Source of the DNA: Streptomyces reniochalinae
GTDB lineage: Bacteria; Actinomycetota; Actinomycetes; Streptomycetales; Streptomycetaceae
Length of the DNA stretch: 64,000 nt
NCBI RefSeq assembly: GCF_003323735.1
Contig: NZ_QOIM01000043.1
Span: 1-64,000, forward strand
Reading direction: 5' to 3'
Part shown: in pieces, positions 23,306 to 32,878 of the stretch
Numbering within the stretch: position 1 is the stretch's first letter
How the letters are laid out: each line of letters begins with the position of its first letter
Program-made: the position numbers and the translations under genes
The notes under the pieces: generated by a model
Database searches by the model: none
What the model saw: only the letters and a program-made list of their open reading frames with translations
Told to the model about the DNA's origin: nothing

Positions 23306-26300
23306 TCATCGGCGGCGCTGGTCGCCGATGTCGTCCTGGTCGTCCTGGTCGTCGTGCGGCCCCAGGAGCCTGTCCGCCAGCGTGGGGGCGTCGTCCATGG
23401 GGGTGTCCTCCGCCCAGGAGGGGCGCGGGCGGCCGTTCTCCTCGACCTGGGGGAGTTCGCGCGTACGGTCCTCCTCCCCGTCCTGAGAGATTTTCGGCAG
23501 CACGGTCGTCTCGTCCTCGGAGACCTTGGGCAGCACGGTCGTCTCGTCGTCGGAGACCTTGGGCAGCACCGTCGTCTCGTCCTCCGCGGACGGCGCGACG
23601 GCGGGACGCGGCAGCTGTGCCGTGTCCTCCACGTCCGGCTCCGCGGCTGAGGGCTCCTCCCGTTCGGACACCTGCGGAATCTGTGCCGTGTCCGCCTCGG
23701 AGCCGTCAGGCGCGGGGGCGGGCTGAACCGGGGGCGTCTCGGTCGTCGCGGTCGTCTCGGTCGTCTCGTCGGCGGGCCCGGTCGCCGTGTCCGTGTCCGC
23801 TTCCGCCTCGGACCGGGACTCGGCCTCGGTCTCGGCCTTGGCCTTGGCAGCCGCCCTCGCGTTGGCCTCCGCCTCCGCTTCGGCGTCCGCCTCCGCCTTG
23901 GCCTGTGCCTTGGCCGCGGCCTCCGCTTCCGCGGCGCGGCGCGTTTCCTCCGCCCGCAGCAAGGCCTCTTCCGCCTTGCGCTGGCGCTCGCGGCGACGCT
24001 CCTCCGCCTCGGCGCGGAGCCGCTTCTCCTCCTCGGCGCGCTTGCGCAGCCGCTCCTGTTCCTCCTCGTAGGCGCGCTGTTCGGCCTCGCGGCGCTCGCG
24101 CTCCTCCTCGGCGATGCGGCGGGCCTCCTCGGCCTGCTTGCGTGCCTCCTCGGCGCGCCGCGCCTCCTCGCGCTGGCGTTCCAGTTCGGCCTCGCGGCGC
24201 TTGCGCTCCTCCTCCTCGCGGCGCAGCTTCTCCAGCTGTTCCTTGCGCTCGCGTTCCTTGCGTTCCTCCTCCGCCTTGCGGCGGGCCTCTTCCTCGGCCT
24301 TCCTGCGGGCTTCCTCCTCGGCGCGCTTGCGCGCCTCCTCCTGGGCTTTCTTCTCGGCTTCGGAGAGCGGGAGCACCTGGTCGAGACGGTGGCGGATGAC
24401 CGTCGTGACGGCCTCGGGCTCCTGTCCCGCGTCGACGACGAGGTAGCGGGCGGGGTCGGCAGCGGCCAGGGTGAGGAAGCCGGAGCGCACCCGCTGGTGG
24501 AACTCGGCCGGTTCGGACTCCAGCCGGTCGGGGGCTTCGGTGAAGCGCTCCCGCGCCGTCTCGGGTGCGATGTCGAGCAGCGCGGTCAGGTGCGGCACCA
24601 GCCCTTCGGTGGCCCAGCGGGAGATGCGGGCGATCTCGGTCGGCGACAGGTCGCGTCCCGCGCCCTGGTAGGCGACGGAGGAGTCGACGTACCGGTCGGA
24701 GATGACCACGGCGCCGCGCTCCAGCGCGGGGCGGACGACGGTGGCGATGTGCTCGGCCCGGTCGGCCGCGTACAGCAGCGCCTCCGCGCGGTGCGAGAGC
24801 CCGGAGGAGGAGACGTCCAGCAGGATGGAGCGCAGCCGCTTGCCGACGGGTGTGGAGCCGGGCTCCTTGGTGACGACGACCTCGTGGCCCTTCGCCCTGA
24901 TCCACTCTGCCAGGGCCTCGACCTGGGTGGACTTGCCGGCGCCGTCGCCGCCCTCCAGGACGAGGAAGAAGCCGTCGGCCGCGGGTGCCTGCCGGGGCCG
25001 GCCGCCGCCGAACGCCTCCACGAGGTCGCGGCGCAGCGGTACGCCCTGCCGGTCGTCGGTGCGGCCCAGCAGGATCGCGCCGACGGGCAGCAGCAGCGCG
25101 CCGACGAGCATCAGGGTGAACGAGGCTCCGCCGTGGTCGAAGACGAAGGCCCCGTCCTCCACCCGGTGCGGCCCGATGAGCGCGGCCACGACGGGCGCGA
25201 TCAGGGCGCACAGCGCGAGCGACAGCCGTACGACGGCCTGTAGGTGCTCGGTGGTGCGGGCGCGGCGGAAGTCCTCGGTCTCCTGGTCGAGCAGGGTGTG
25301 CAGGGTGTTGGCCGCGATACCGCCGCCCAGCCCGGCGAGCAGCGCCAGGCCGATGACGGTCGCGGTGTCGGAGACCAGCCCGGCCGCGAGGAGCGCGACA
25401 CCGGTCAGACCGGTGACGAGCGCGAGGAGGCGGCGGCGGGAGAGCGAGGGCAGCGTGTGCGGCGCGAGCCGGATGCCGGCGGCGGTGCCGCCGGTCAGCA
25501 TCAGCGTCAGCAGTCCGAACGCGACGGGTCCGCCGCCCAGGTCGGCGGCGTGCAGCGGGGCGAGCGCGACAGCCGCGGCGACCGCCCCGCTGACGGCGGC
25601 GCCCGCGAGGACCAGCAGCGGCACGGCGCCCGTACGCCCCTTGTCGGTACCCGATCCTGTGCTGGGCCGGCGCAGCCCCTCCAGTGGGGAGCGGGGACGC
25701 GGGGTGCGGGTGTCCGGGAGCTGGAGGAAGTAGCCGGTGGCCGCAGCGGCGGCGAACAGGCCCGCCGCCACGTACGAGGCGAGCGCGGCCTGGTGCGAGC
25801 CGAACCAGTCGATGCCGGTGCCGAGCAGGTTGCTGACGAGCGTGACGACCACCAGCCCGGCGGCCGCCAGCGGCAGGGCCACGAAGCCGGTGCGCAGCCA
25901 CAGGCGGCGCAGCGCGTCGTGGTGGTCGGACAGCGGCCGCACGGCCGCGCCCTCCAGGGGCGCCGCCGGCAGGAGGGCCGGGGCCGCGCTGTCACGCGTC
26001 ACGGTGGACAGCCGCTCGGCGGTGCCCGCCACGAAGACGGTGATCAGCAGGATGAGGAAGGCGTTGCCGGGCGTCCAGTCGATCCACAGCGGCGCGATGA
26101 CCAGGGCGACCGCCCGCAGGACGTCGGCGCCGAACAGCGTCCAGCGCCGGTCGAGGACCTTCTTCGGCGCCTCGTCGTCCTGCTTCGGCGCGTCCTTGTC
26201 CTGCGCCGCCGCCCCGGCGGTGTCCGCTGCACCGCCCGGGCCTCCCGCGCGCTTGGCGCCGCCCTTGCCGGTGACGCCGCTCACCAGCACGGAGACGGGG

Positions 26301-26602
26301 CCCAGCAGGACGGCGCCGAACAGCAGTGTGGACAGCAGCCGCAGTCCGAAGACGACCGCGACGACGAACGCCATGCCGCGGTATCCGCCGCCGAAGACCG
26401 GGTCTCCCGCGACGCCGCGCACGGCCGCCGCCTGCATCGCCAACAACAGCAGCACCAGAAGGCCCAGCATGTCGCCGATCCCACTGGTGAACTGCGCCGT
26501 CCACAGCCGCTTGAGCGGCGGGAAACGCAACAGCGCGGTCACGGCGCCCTCGCGGGATTCCGCGGCGAGGGAGTCGTCCGGAGCGGTTGGGGGCGAAGAC
26601 AT
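23306..26602 (-). CDS. tmk: fusion of MFS-like membrane domain, thymidylate kinase and charged tail
   Basis: 1098 residues. Residues 1 to about 500 hold around ten to twelve membrane helices of MFS/transporter type. The thymidylate kinase follows: FFLVLEGGDGAGKST at about 542-556, VTKEPGSTPVGKRLRSILL, then RAEALLYAADRAEHI and VISDRYVDSSVAYQGAGRDL, with all dTMP-kinase motifs. About 750-890 is a continuous Glu/Arg/Ala coiled coil, then an Ala-rich run. The tail carries repeated T-x-x-[LI]-P motifs, three of them in a 10-residue period (ETTVLPKVS). dTMP kinase is normally about 210 residues and soluble; the fusion is known in Streptomyces. Start chosen at the second of two adjacent ATGs. Confidence 0.85.
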   Translation of the reverse strand: MSSPPTAPDDSLAAESREGAVTALLRFPPLKRLWTAQFTSGIGDMLGLLVLLLLAMQAAAVRGVAGDPVFGGGYRGMAFVVAVVFGLRLLSTLLFGAVLLGPVSVLVSGVTGKGGAKRAGGPGGAADTAGAAAQDKDAPKQDDEAPKKVLDRRWTLFGADVLRAVALVIAPLWIDWTPGNAFLILLITVFVAGTAERLSTVTRDSAAPALLPAAPLEGAAVRPLSDHHDALRRLWLRTGFVALPLAAAGLVVVTLVSNLLGTGIDWFGSHQAALASYVAAGLFAAAAATGYFLQLPDTRTPRPRSPLEGLRRPSTGSGTDKGRTGAVPLLVLAGAAVSGAVAAAVALAPLHAADLGGGPVAFGLLTLMLTGGTAAGIRLAPHTLPSLSRRRLLALVTGLTGVALLAAGLVSDTATVIGLALLAGLGGGIAANTLHTLLDQETEDFRRARTTEHLQAVVRLSLALCALIAPVVAALIGPHRVEDGAFVFDHGGASFTLMLVGALLLPVGAILLGRTDDRQGVPLRRDLVEAFGGGRPRQAPAADGFFLVLEGGDGAGKSTQVEALAEWIRAKGHEVVVTKEPGSTPVGKRLRSILLDVSSSGLSHRAEALLYAADRAEHIATVVRPALERGAVVISDRYVDSSVAYQGAGRDLSPTEIARISRWATEGLVPHLTALLDIAPETARERFTEAPDRLESEPAEFHQRVRSGFLTLAAADPARYLVVDAGQEPEAVTTVIRHRLDQVLPLSEAEKKAQEEARKRAEEEARRKAEEEARRKAEEERKERERKEQLEKLRREEEERKRREAELERQREEARRAEEARKQAEEARRIAEEERERREAEQRAYEEEQERLRKRAEEEKRLRAEAEERRRERQRKAEEALLRAEETRRAAEAEAAAKAQAKAEADAEAEAEANARAAAKAKAETEAESRSEAEADTDTATGPADETTETTATTETPPVQPAPAPDGSEADTAQIPQVSEREEPSAAEPDVEDTAQLPRPAVAPSAEDETTVLPKVSDDETTVLPKVSEDETTVLPKISQDGEEDRTRELPQVEENGRPRPSWAEDTPMDDAPTLADRLLGPHDDQDDQDDIGDQRRR
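23490..23590. repeat. triplicated 30-bp coding repeat in tmk tail
   Basis: Three near-identical 30-bp units encoding DDETTVLPKVS/EDETTVLPKIS. They may be phosphorylation targets for FHA-type readers; polymorphism in copy number is expected. Confidence 0.6.
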
Positions 26603-26698
26603 CATCCCGCCAGCGTATAGGGAGGGCGCCGCCAACCGGATGCGTACCCGAACATCCGTGTGAACACCGGTCGGCTCCCCGAACGCCTCCCCCGCGGC

Positions 26699-29614
26699 CT
26701 ACTCCCCGCTGGACGCCTTCTTCGCCGGGCCCTTCGAGGCGGCGCTCTTGGAAGCGGCGGCCTTCTTCGTCGCCGTCTTCTTCGTCGCCGTCTTCTTGGC
26801 AGCCGCCGTCTTGGTCGCCGTCTTCTTCGCGGCCGTCTTCCCCGTCGCCTTCTTGGCAGAGGACTTCTTCGCCGCCGTCTTCTTCGCGGAGGACTTCTTC
26901 GCCGGGCCCTTCGCCCGCTTCTCCGCCAGCAGCTCGAAGCCCCGCTCCGCGGTGATCGTCTCGACGTCGTCGTCCCGCCGCAGCGTCGCGTTGGTCTCGC
27001 CGTCGGTCACGTACGGGCCGAAGCGGCCGTCCTTGACCACGACGGGGCGCTCGGTGGTCGGATCGTTGCCCAGTTCCTTCAGCGGCGGCTTGGCCGCCGC
27101 ACGGCCGCGCTGCTTGGGCTTGGAGTAGATCTCCAGCGCCTGCTCCAACGTGATCGTGAAGATCTGTTCCTCGGTCTCCAGCGAGCGCGAGTCCGTCCCC
27201 TTCTTCATGTAGGGGCCGTACCGGCCGTTCTGGGCGGTGATCTCGTTGCCCGACTCCGGGTCCACACCGACGACCCGGGGCAGCGACAGCAGTCTGAGCG
27301 CCTGCTCCAGCGTGACGGTGTCCAGCGACATCGAACGGAAGAGCGAGGCAGTGCGCGGCTTGACCGCGTTCTTGCCGGTCTTCGGCGTGCCCTCGGGCAG
27401 AACCTCGGTCACGTAGGGGCCGTAGCGGCCGTCACGGGCGACGACGGGCCGGCCCGTCTCCGGGTCCGTGCCGAGCTCGAAGTCGCCGCTGGGCTTGGCC
27501 AGCAGCTCCTTGGCGTACTCGACGGTCAGTTCGTCCGGCGGCAGGTCGTCGGGCACGTCGGCGCGCTGGCCCGGCTCGCCCTCCTGCTGGCTGGGGCCCT
27601 CCACGTACGGGCCGTAACGGCCCACCCGCAGGGTGATGCCCTCCCCGACGGGGAAGGAGGAGACGCCCTTGGCGTCGATCGCGCCGAGGTCGGAGACGAG
27701 CTCCTTGAGACCGCCGAGGTGGTCGCCGTCGCCGTTGCCGGCCGCGGCGGCCTCGCCGGTGGCCGTGGCGGACTGGCCGTCCCCGCCGTCGCCGAAGTAG
27801 AAGCGCCGCAGCCACGGGATCGCCTCCGCGTTCCCGGCGGCGATGCGGTCGAGGTCGTCCTCCATCCTGGCGGTGAAGTCGTAGTCGACCAGCCGGCCGA
27901 AGTGCTTCTCCAGGAGTCCGACGACGGCGAAGCTCAGGAAAGACGGCACCAGCGCGGTGCCCTTCTTGAAGACGTAGCGCCGGTCCAGGATCGTGCTGAT
28001 GATCGAGGCATAGGTGGAGGGGCGGCCGATCTCGCGCTCTTCCAGCTCCTTGACGAGCGTGGCCTCCGTGTAGCGGGCCGGCGGCTTGGTGGCGTGGCCG
28101 TCCACCGACATCTCTTCGGCGCGCAGCGGGTCGCCCTCGGCCACCTGCGGCAGCCGCCGCTCGCGGTCGTCGAGCTCCGCGTTGGGGTCGTCGGCGCCCT
28201 CGACGTAGGCCTTGAGGAAGCCGTGAAAGGTGATGATCTTGCCGGTGGCGCTGAACTCGGCGTCCCGCCCGTCCGCCGAGCGGCCGCCGACCTTGACGGT
28301 GACGGACTGTCCGACGGCGTCCTTCATCTGCGAGGCGACGGTCCGCTTCCAGATCAGCTCGTACAGCTTGAACTGGTCGCCCGTCAGACCCGTCTCAGCG
28401 GGTGTGCGGAAGCGGTCCCCCGAGGGGCGGATCGCCTCGTGCGCCTCCTGCGCGTTCTTGACCTTGCCCGCGTAGGTGCGCGGCTTGTCCGGCAGGTAGT
28501 CGGCGCCGTACAGCTGGGTGACCTGCGCGCGGGCCGCGGACACGGCCGTGTCGGAGAGCGTGATGGAGTCCGTACGCATGTACGTGATGAAGCCGTTCTC
28601 GTACAGCTTCTGGGCCACCTGCATGGTGGACTTCGCGCCGAAGCCCAGCTTGCGGCTCGCCTCCTGCTGGAGGGTGGTCGTACGGAAAGGCGCGTACGGC
28701 GAGCGGCGGTAGGGCTTTGACTCCACGGAACGGACCGAGAAGTCCGTGTCCTCCAGCGCCGCGGCCAGGGCGCGCGCGCCCTCCTCGTCCAGGTGCAGCA
28801 CGGCGGCGGGGTCCTTGAGCTGCCCGTCCGAGCCGAAGTCGCGCCCCTGGGCGACACGGCGGCCGTCCACCGTGGTCAGCCGGGCACCGAACGTCCCCGG
28901 ATCGCCGGCCGCGCCACGTCCCGCTCCCCTCGAGGCATCCCCCGCCTGCCCCGCCGCGAACGTGCCGGTCAGATCCCAGTACTCGGCGGAACGGAACGCC
29001 ATGCGCTCCCGCTCCCGCTCGACGACCAGCCGGGTGGCCACGGACTGCACGCGGCCCGCCGACAGCCGCGGCATGACCTTCTTCCACAGCACCGGAGAGA
29101 CCTCGTACCCGTACAACCTGTCCAGGATCCGACGCGTCTCTTGCGCGTCCACCAGCCGCTGGTTGAGAGCGCGCGGATTGCGGACCGCGTTCTGGATCGC
29201 GTCCTTGGTGATCTCGTGGAAGACCATCCGCTTGACCGGGACCTTCGGCTTGAGCACCTCTTGCAGGTGCCAGGCGATGGCCTCGCCCTCGCGGTCCTCG
29301 TCAGTGGCGAGGTAGAGCTCGTCGGAGTCGGCCAGCAGCTCCTTGAGCTTCTTGACCTGGTCCTTCTTGTCGCTGTTGACGACGTAGAGGGGTTCGAAGT
29401 CGTGGTCGACGTTGACACCGAGCCGGGCCCAGGGCTCCCCCTTGTACTTCGCGGGAACCTCGGCGGCACCGCCGGGGAGGTCACGGATGTGCCCGACGCT
29501 GGCCTCGACGACGTAGCCAGGGCCGAGATAGCCCTTGATCGTCTTGGCCTTGGCAGGCGACTCGACGATCACGAGTCGGCGCCCGCCGTTTGCTGTCTCG
29601 TGGGTCGGGGACAA
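26699..29614 (-). CDS. topA: DNA topoisomerase I
   Basis: 971 residues from TTG 29614 (LSPTHETANGGRRLVIVESPAKAKTIKGYLGPGYVVEAS); the longer ATG frame has no family similarity. The TOPRIM domain starts at IVESPAKAKT and includes YLATDEDREGEAIAWHL. The active tyrosine is in GFITYMRTDSITLS at about 340. C-terminal repeats of the form GRYGPYV-x-E/D and GRFGPYVTDGE replace zinc fingers, as in streptomycete TopA. The last about 70 residues are a Lys/Ala tail (KKTAAKKSSAKKATGK...), which in S. coelicolor is needed for processivity. It relaxes negative supercoils ahead of chromosome segregation. GC-skewed, no operon partner on this strand. Confidence 0.95.
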   Translation of the reverse strand: MSPTHETANGGRRLVIVESPAKAKTIKGYLGPGYVVEASVGHIRDLPGGAAEVPAKYKGEPWARLGVNVDHDFEPLYVVNSDKKDQVKKLKELLADSDELYLATDEDREGEAIAWHLQEVLKPKVPVKRMVFHEITKDAIQNAVRNPRALNQRLVDAQETRRILDRLYGYEVSPVLWKKVMPRLSAGRVQSVATRLVVERERERMAFRSAEYWDLTGTFAAGQAGDASRGAGRGAAGDPGTFGARLTTVDGRRVAQGRDFGSDGQLKDPAAVLHLDEEGARALAAALEDTDFSVRSVESKPYRRSPYAPFRTTTLQQEASRKLGFGAKSTMQVAQKLYENGFITYMRTDSITLSDTAVSAARAQVTQLYGADYLPDKPRTYAGKVKNAQEAHEAIRPSGDRFRTPAETGLTGDQFKLYELIWKRTVASQMKDAVGQSVTVKVGGRSADGRDAEFSATGKIITFHGFLKAYVEGADDPNAELDDRERRLPQVAEGDPLRAEEMSVDGHATKPPARYTEATLVKELEEREIGRPSTYASIISTILDRRYVFKKGTALVPSFLSFAVVGLLEKHFGRLVDYDFTARMEDDLDRIAAGNAEAIPWLRRFYFGDGGDGQSATATGEAAAAGNGDGDHLGGLKELVSDLGAIDAKGVSSFPVGEGITLRVGRYGPYVEGPSQQEGEPGQRADVPDDLPPDELTVEYAKELLAKPSGDFELGTDPETGRPVVARDGRYGPYVTEVLPEGTPKTGKNAVKPRTASLFRSMSLDTVTLEQALRLLSLPRVVGVDPESGNEITAQNGRYGPYMKKGTDSRSLETEEQIFTITLEQALEIYSKPKQRGRAAAKPPLKELGNDPTTERPVVVKDGRFGPYVTDGETNATLRRDDDVETITAERGFELLAEKRAKGPAKKSSAKKTAAKKSSAKKATGKTAAKKTATKTAAAKKTATKKTATKKAAASKSAASKGPAKKASSGE

Positions 29615-29820
29615 CTTCTGCTCTTCTCTCCGGTCGGCTGCTGTCTGTATCGCATCGGTATCGCTGCGGAGTGTGACGGTACCTCCCGCCCCCATGTCAA
29701 ACGGGAAAAGTCGGCAACGCCACTCGAACGGTAACCCGACAACCAGCCGTGGCGCCGCCCGACGGCTCTGGCAACATGTCGGGGGCACATCACCAGGTAC
29801 CGCTCGACCTCGGAGGTCTT

Positions 29821-30231
29821 GTGTCCAATCCCCAACAGCCCGGTTACGGCTATCCCCAGCAGCCGGGCCAGAACCCCTACAACCAGCCGCCAGGACAGCC
29901 GGGAGCGCCCGGTTACGGCTACCCGCAGCAGCAGCCGATGGCCCCCATGCCCGGCCAGTACTCCGGCGACCCGAACGCACCGTACGGCTACGACCCGTAC
30001 GGACGGCCCCTCTCGCACAAGTCGAAGATCGTCGCCGGCGTGCTCGGGATCCTGCTCGGCTCCTTCGGTGTGGGCCGCTTCTACACCGGCCACATAGGCA
30101 TGGGCATCGGTCAGCTCGCCGTCTCGATCTGCACCCTCGGCCTCGGTGGTCTGTGGGGCTTCATCGACGGGATCATCTTCCTAACGAGCACAGACCGGAC
30201 CGACAGCGACGGCCGCATCCTGCGTGGCTGA
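29821..30231 (+). CDS. TM2-domain membrane protein with Pro/Gly/Tyr/Gln-rich N-terminus
   Basis: 136 residues from GTG 29821 (CGGAGG 5-6 nt upstream; the ATG at 29749 lacks a site). Residues 1-60 are a low-complexity NPQQPGYGYPQQPGQ-type tract. The rest is a TM2 domain: KSKIVAGVLGILLGSFGVGRFYTGHIGMGIGQL, then SICTLGLGGLWGFIDGIIFLT, two membrane helices joined by a short turn with the DG motif. Function of the family is unknown. Divergent from topA; followed 55 bp later by the DUF2752 gene, likely in one transcript. Confidence 0.8.
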   Translation: MSNPQQPGYGYPQQPGQNPYNQPPGQPGAPGYGYPQQQPMAPMPGQYSGDPNAPYGYDPYGRPLSHKSKIVAGVLGILLGSFGVGRFYTGHIGMGIGQLAVSICTLGLGGLWGFIDGIIFLTSTDRTDSDGRILRG

Positions 30232-30286
30232 GACCGGCGCGAGCCCAGGGGGAGGGCTGCGCGACACGAGGGGAGGCACCGGCCGC

Positions 30287-30712
30287 ATGGCGAACACCAA
30301 CGTCCCTGATGCTGTGGGCCGACTCCGCGCCGCCCTCTCCCACCCGGCCGCCCCGCCGCTGGCGACAGCGGCGGCCGGCCTCGTCGGTGCCTGCTACCTG
30401 TGGGGCACCGACCCGCACGAGCCCGGCGGCCTGCTCCCGCGCTGCCCCTTCAACTGGGCCACCGGACTGCTCTGCCCGGCCTGCGGCGGCACCCGCATGG
30501 TCTACGACCTCCTGCACGGCGACCTCACCACGGCGCTGCACGACAACGCGGCGCTGCTGACGGTCGGCCTGCCCGTCGCCGGATACCTGTCGGCGCGCTG
30601 GCTGTGGGAAGGGCTCAGCGGCCGCCGCTGGGCGCCCCGGATGAGCACCCGGGGCAAGGTGGCCGTCCTGAGCGCCGCCGTCGCCTGGACGGTGACCCGC
30701 AACCTGCTGTAG
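30287..30712 (+). CDS. DUF2752 membrane protein
   Basis: 141 residues from ATG 30287 (GAGGGGAGGCACC upstream). Three membrane segments and the family hallmark RCPFNWATGLLCPACGGTRMVYDLLHGDL, with the CPxCGGTR motif on the loop between helices. Function unknown. The AGGCACC ribosome site and 55-bp gap indicate expression with the TM2 gene. Confidence 0.8.
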   Translation: MANTNVPDAVGRLRAALSHPAAPPLATAAAGLVGACYLWGTDPHEPGGLLPRCPFNWATGLLCPACGGTRMVYDLLHGDLTTALHDNAALLTVGLPVAGYLSARWLWEGLSGRRWAPRMSTRGKVAVLSAAVAWTVTRNLL

Positions 30713-30855
30713 GTCCCAGGACGGCCGGCACGAGGCCGCTCTGGTGCCCGACGCCACTCTGCCTCCCGGCGTCACTGCGGCTCCCGGCGCCATGTCGACG
30801 CCCCGGCATCGCCCCGCCGTCACTCCGGCATCCGGCGTCGCTCCCCGCGACAGCG

Positions 30856-32403
30856 TCAGTCCGCAACCGGTGTCAGAAAGCCCCGCTCCACCAGCAGCCG
30901 CAGCGACTCCGGCGTACGGGCACGCAGCCCGCCCACGTCCTCTCCCAGCAGCTCCCCGATGGCCTCCAGGATGCGCCCCGCGCTCAGCGTGCCGTCGCAC
31001 ACCCCCGCGAACCCGGCGCCCACCGTGTCCACCGTCATCGCCCGCCGCATCCCGCGGTTCTGACGCAGCACCACGTACTGCGGATCCTCCGCGCCCGGCT
31101 CACCGATCTCCTCCTGCACGACCTCGTCCGCGAGCACGTACCGGTGCTCCAGCAACGCCTCGTCACCCGTGAGGCGCAGGAAGTCCTGCCGTGCGAAGTG
31201 CGCGCGGATCACCTCGCCCAGCGGCTGCTCGACCGGGTGCGGCCACTCCTCGGCCAGCACCGAAGGCCGCTCGGCGTCACTGCGCCGCAGCGTGATCCAG
31301 CCGAACCCGACAGCCTGCGTGCCGCGCTCCGCGAACCCCTCCAGCCAGGCGTCGTAGTGCTCCGCGTACACGGCCGGATCGCCACGGTGATCACCCGCGT
31401 CCCGCAGCCACAGCTCCGCGTACTGCGTGACGTCCTGCACCTCCCGCTGCACGATCCAGGCGTCGCACCCCGGCGGTACCCACGCCGCCACGCGCTCCCG
31501 CCAGTCCTCCCCCTCACGGTGCTCCCAGTTGGCCAGCAGCTGGCAGTAGCCGCCCGGAGCCAGACGGCCGGCCGCCTGCTCGACAAGAGACCGGCACAGG
31601 CCGTCGCCCGCCATGCCGCCGTCCCGGTAGGTCAGGCGGGCACCCGGAGAGATCACGAACGGCGGGTTGGAGACGATCAGGTCGTACGGCTCCGCGTCCG
31701 CCACCGGCTCGAACAGCGACCCCTGGCGCAGCTCCGGCTCAGGGACGCCGGAGAGCGCCAGGGTCAGGCGGGCGAAACGCAGCGCACGCGGGTTGAGGTC
31801 GGTGGCGGTGACGTGGGAGGCGAAGCGGGCGGCGTGCAGCGCCTGGATCCCCGAACCGGTCCCCAGATCCAGCGCCCTGGCGGCGGGGGCGGTCACCATG
31901 AGCCCGGCCAGCGTGGTCGAGGCACCGCCCACGCCCAGGACGACGTCCGGGGAGGACTCCACCGAGCCGCCCACGCCACCCGCTCCGCCCACGGCGCAGC
32001 CCAGGTCACTGACGACCCACCAGTCCTCGCCGTCCGGGCCGCTGTAGGGACGTACGTCCACGGTGGCACGGACCCGCTCCGTCGGGCCCGCGTCCGGGTC
32101 CGTGACCCGCTCGAGCCACCGGCCGGCCAGCACCTCGTCCAACGGCAGTACGGCCCCGGCACGTTCGCGGGAGACGGACCGCTGGAGCAGGAACAGCCGT
32201 ACCAGGGTCTCCAGCGGCTCCTGACCGCGCGTGGCGCGAAGGGCCGGAACCGTCTCACCCCGGGCGAGCGCCGCATAGGCGGGGGCGCCCAGCAGATCGA
32301 GCAGCCCGTCGGCGGTGAAACCGGCCGCGGCCAGCGCCTCCCGCAGCGTTCGGGTGCTCTGAGGCGTGGGCTCGGGCAGTGCGTCAGTTCTCACCCGCGC
32401 CAT
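30856..32403 (-). CDS. class I SAM-dependent methyltransferase with NPPF motif
   Basis: 515 residues. An N-terminal domain (about 1-130) with helical LREALAAAGFTADGLLDLLG precedes the Rossmann methyltransferase: ARALDLGTGSGIQALHAARFA (motif I), TATDLNPRALRFARLTLALSGV, LRQGSLFEPV and DLIVSNPPFVISPG. The NPPF tetrad marks enzymes that methylate planar nitrogens (DNA/RNA adenine or guanine, or glutamine amides). A C-terminal domain of about 190 residues is family-specific. Candidate rRNA or release-factor methyltransferase; the substrate is not determinable here. Convergent with the DUF2752 gene. Confidence 0.75.
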   Translation of the reverse strand: MARVRTDALPEPTPQSTRTLREALAAAGFTADGLLDLLGAPAYAALARGETVPALRATRGQEPLETLVRLFLLQRSVSRERAGAVLPLDEVLAGRWLERVTDPDAGPTERVRATVDVRPYSGPDGEDWWVVSDLGCAVGGAGGVGGSVESSPDVVLGVGGASTTLAGLMVTAPAARALDLGTGSGIQALHAARFASHVTATDLNPRALRFARLTLALSGVPEPELRQGSLFEPVADAEPYDLIVSNPPFVISPGARLTYRDGGMAGDGLCRSLVEQAAGRLAPGGYCQLLANWEHREGEDWRERVAAWVPPGCDAWIVQREVQDVTQYAELWLRDAGDHRGDPAVYAEHYDAWLEGFAERGTQAVGFGWITLRRSDAERPSVLAEEWPHPVEQPLGEVIRAHFARQDFLRLTGDEALLEHRYVLADEVVQEEIGEPGAEDPQYVVLRQNRGMRRAMTVDTVGAGFAGVCDGTLSAGRILEAIGELLGEDVGGLRARTPESLRLLVERGFLTPVAD

Positions 32404-32878
32404 TCTCCTTCGCGCTCACCCACACCCACGACCGGGGCCGCACGGGCCGCACGGTCAGCGGCGTGGAGCGGACCGCCCACCGCCTCGAACGGGCGACGAG
32501 CAGCACGGCCCGAGCCGCGCTCCCTCCGGCACGGACGGCCAACCGCACGGAACGGACCGCCAACCGCCCCCAACGGGCGACGAGCAGCACGGCCCGGGCG
32601 GCGGACCGTCGCCGAGGGGCGACCAACCGCACAAGCCGAGCGTTCAACGGCACCGGACGGGCGGCGTACCGTCCCCCACGGGCGAAGAGCAGCACGGGCA
32701 GGGCGGCGGGCCGTCCCCAACAGGCGATCAGCCGCGCAGGCCGGACGGCGCGACGTCCGACACGGACGGCGGACCGCCCGGGAGGGGCCGGGGGCCGTCG
32801 AGGACGGTTCCCGGGCGGCCGTCCGGATCGCGGTGGCGGCGCGCGCCGCCACCCGCGCCGCGGGCCGGGCGCTCCGGC
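32404..32878. repeat. degenerate GC-rich short-repeat region
   Basis: 475 bp of loosely repeated units such as CGACGAGCAGCACGGCCC and GGACCGCCAACCGC between the methyltransferase and lipoprotein genes. Open frames run through in several frames on both strands with low-complexity Arg/Ala/Thr or Pro/Gly/Asp composition, as expected of repeats rather than genes. No ribosome site fits them. No gene seen. Confidence 0.5.
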
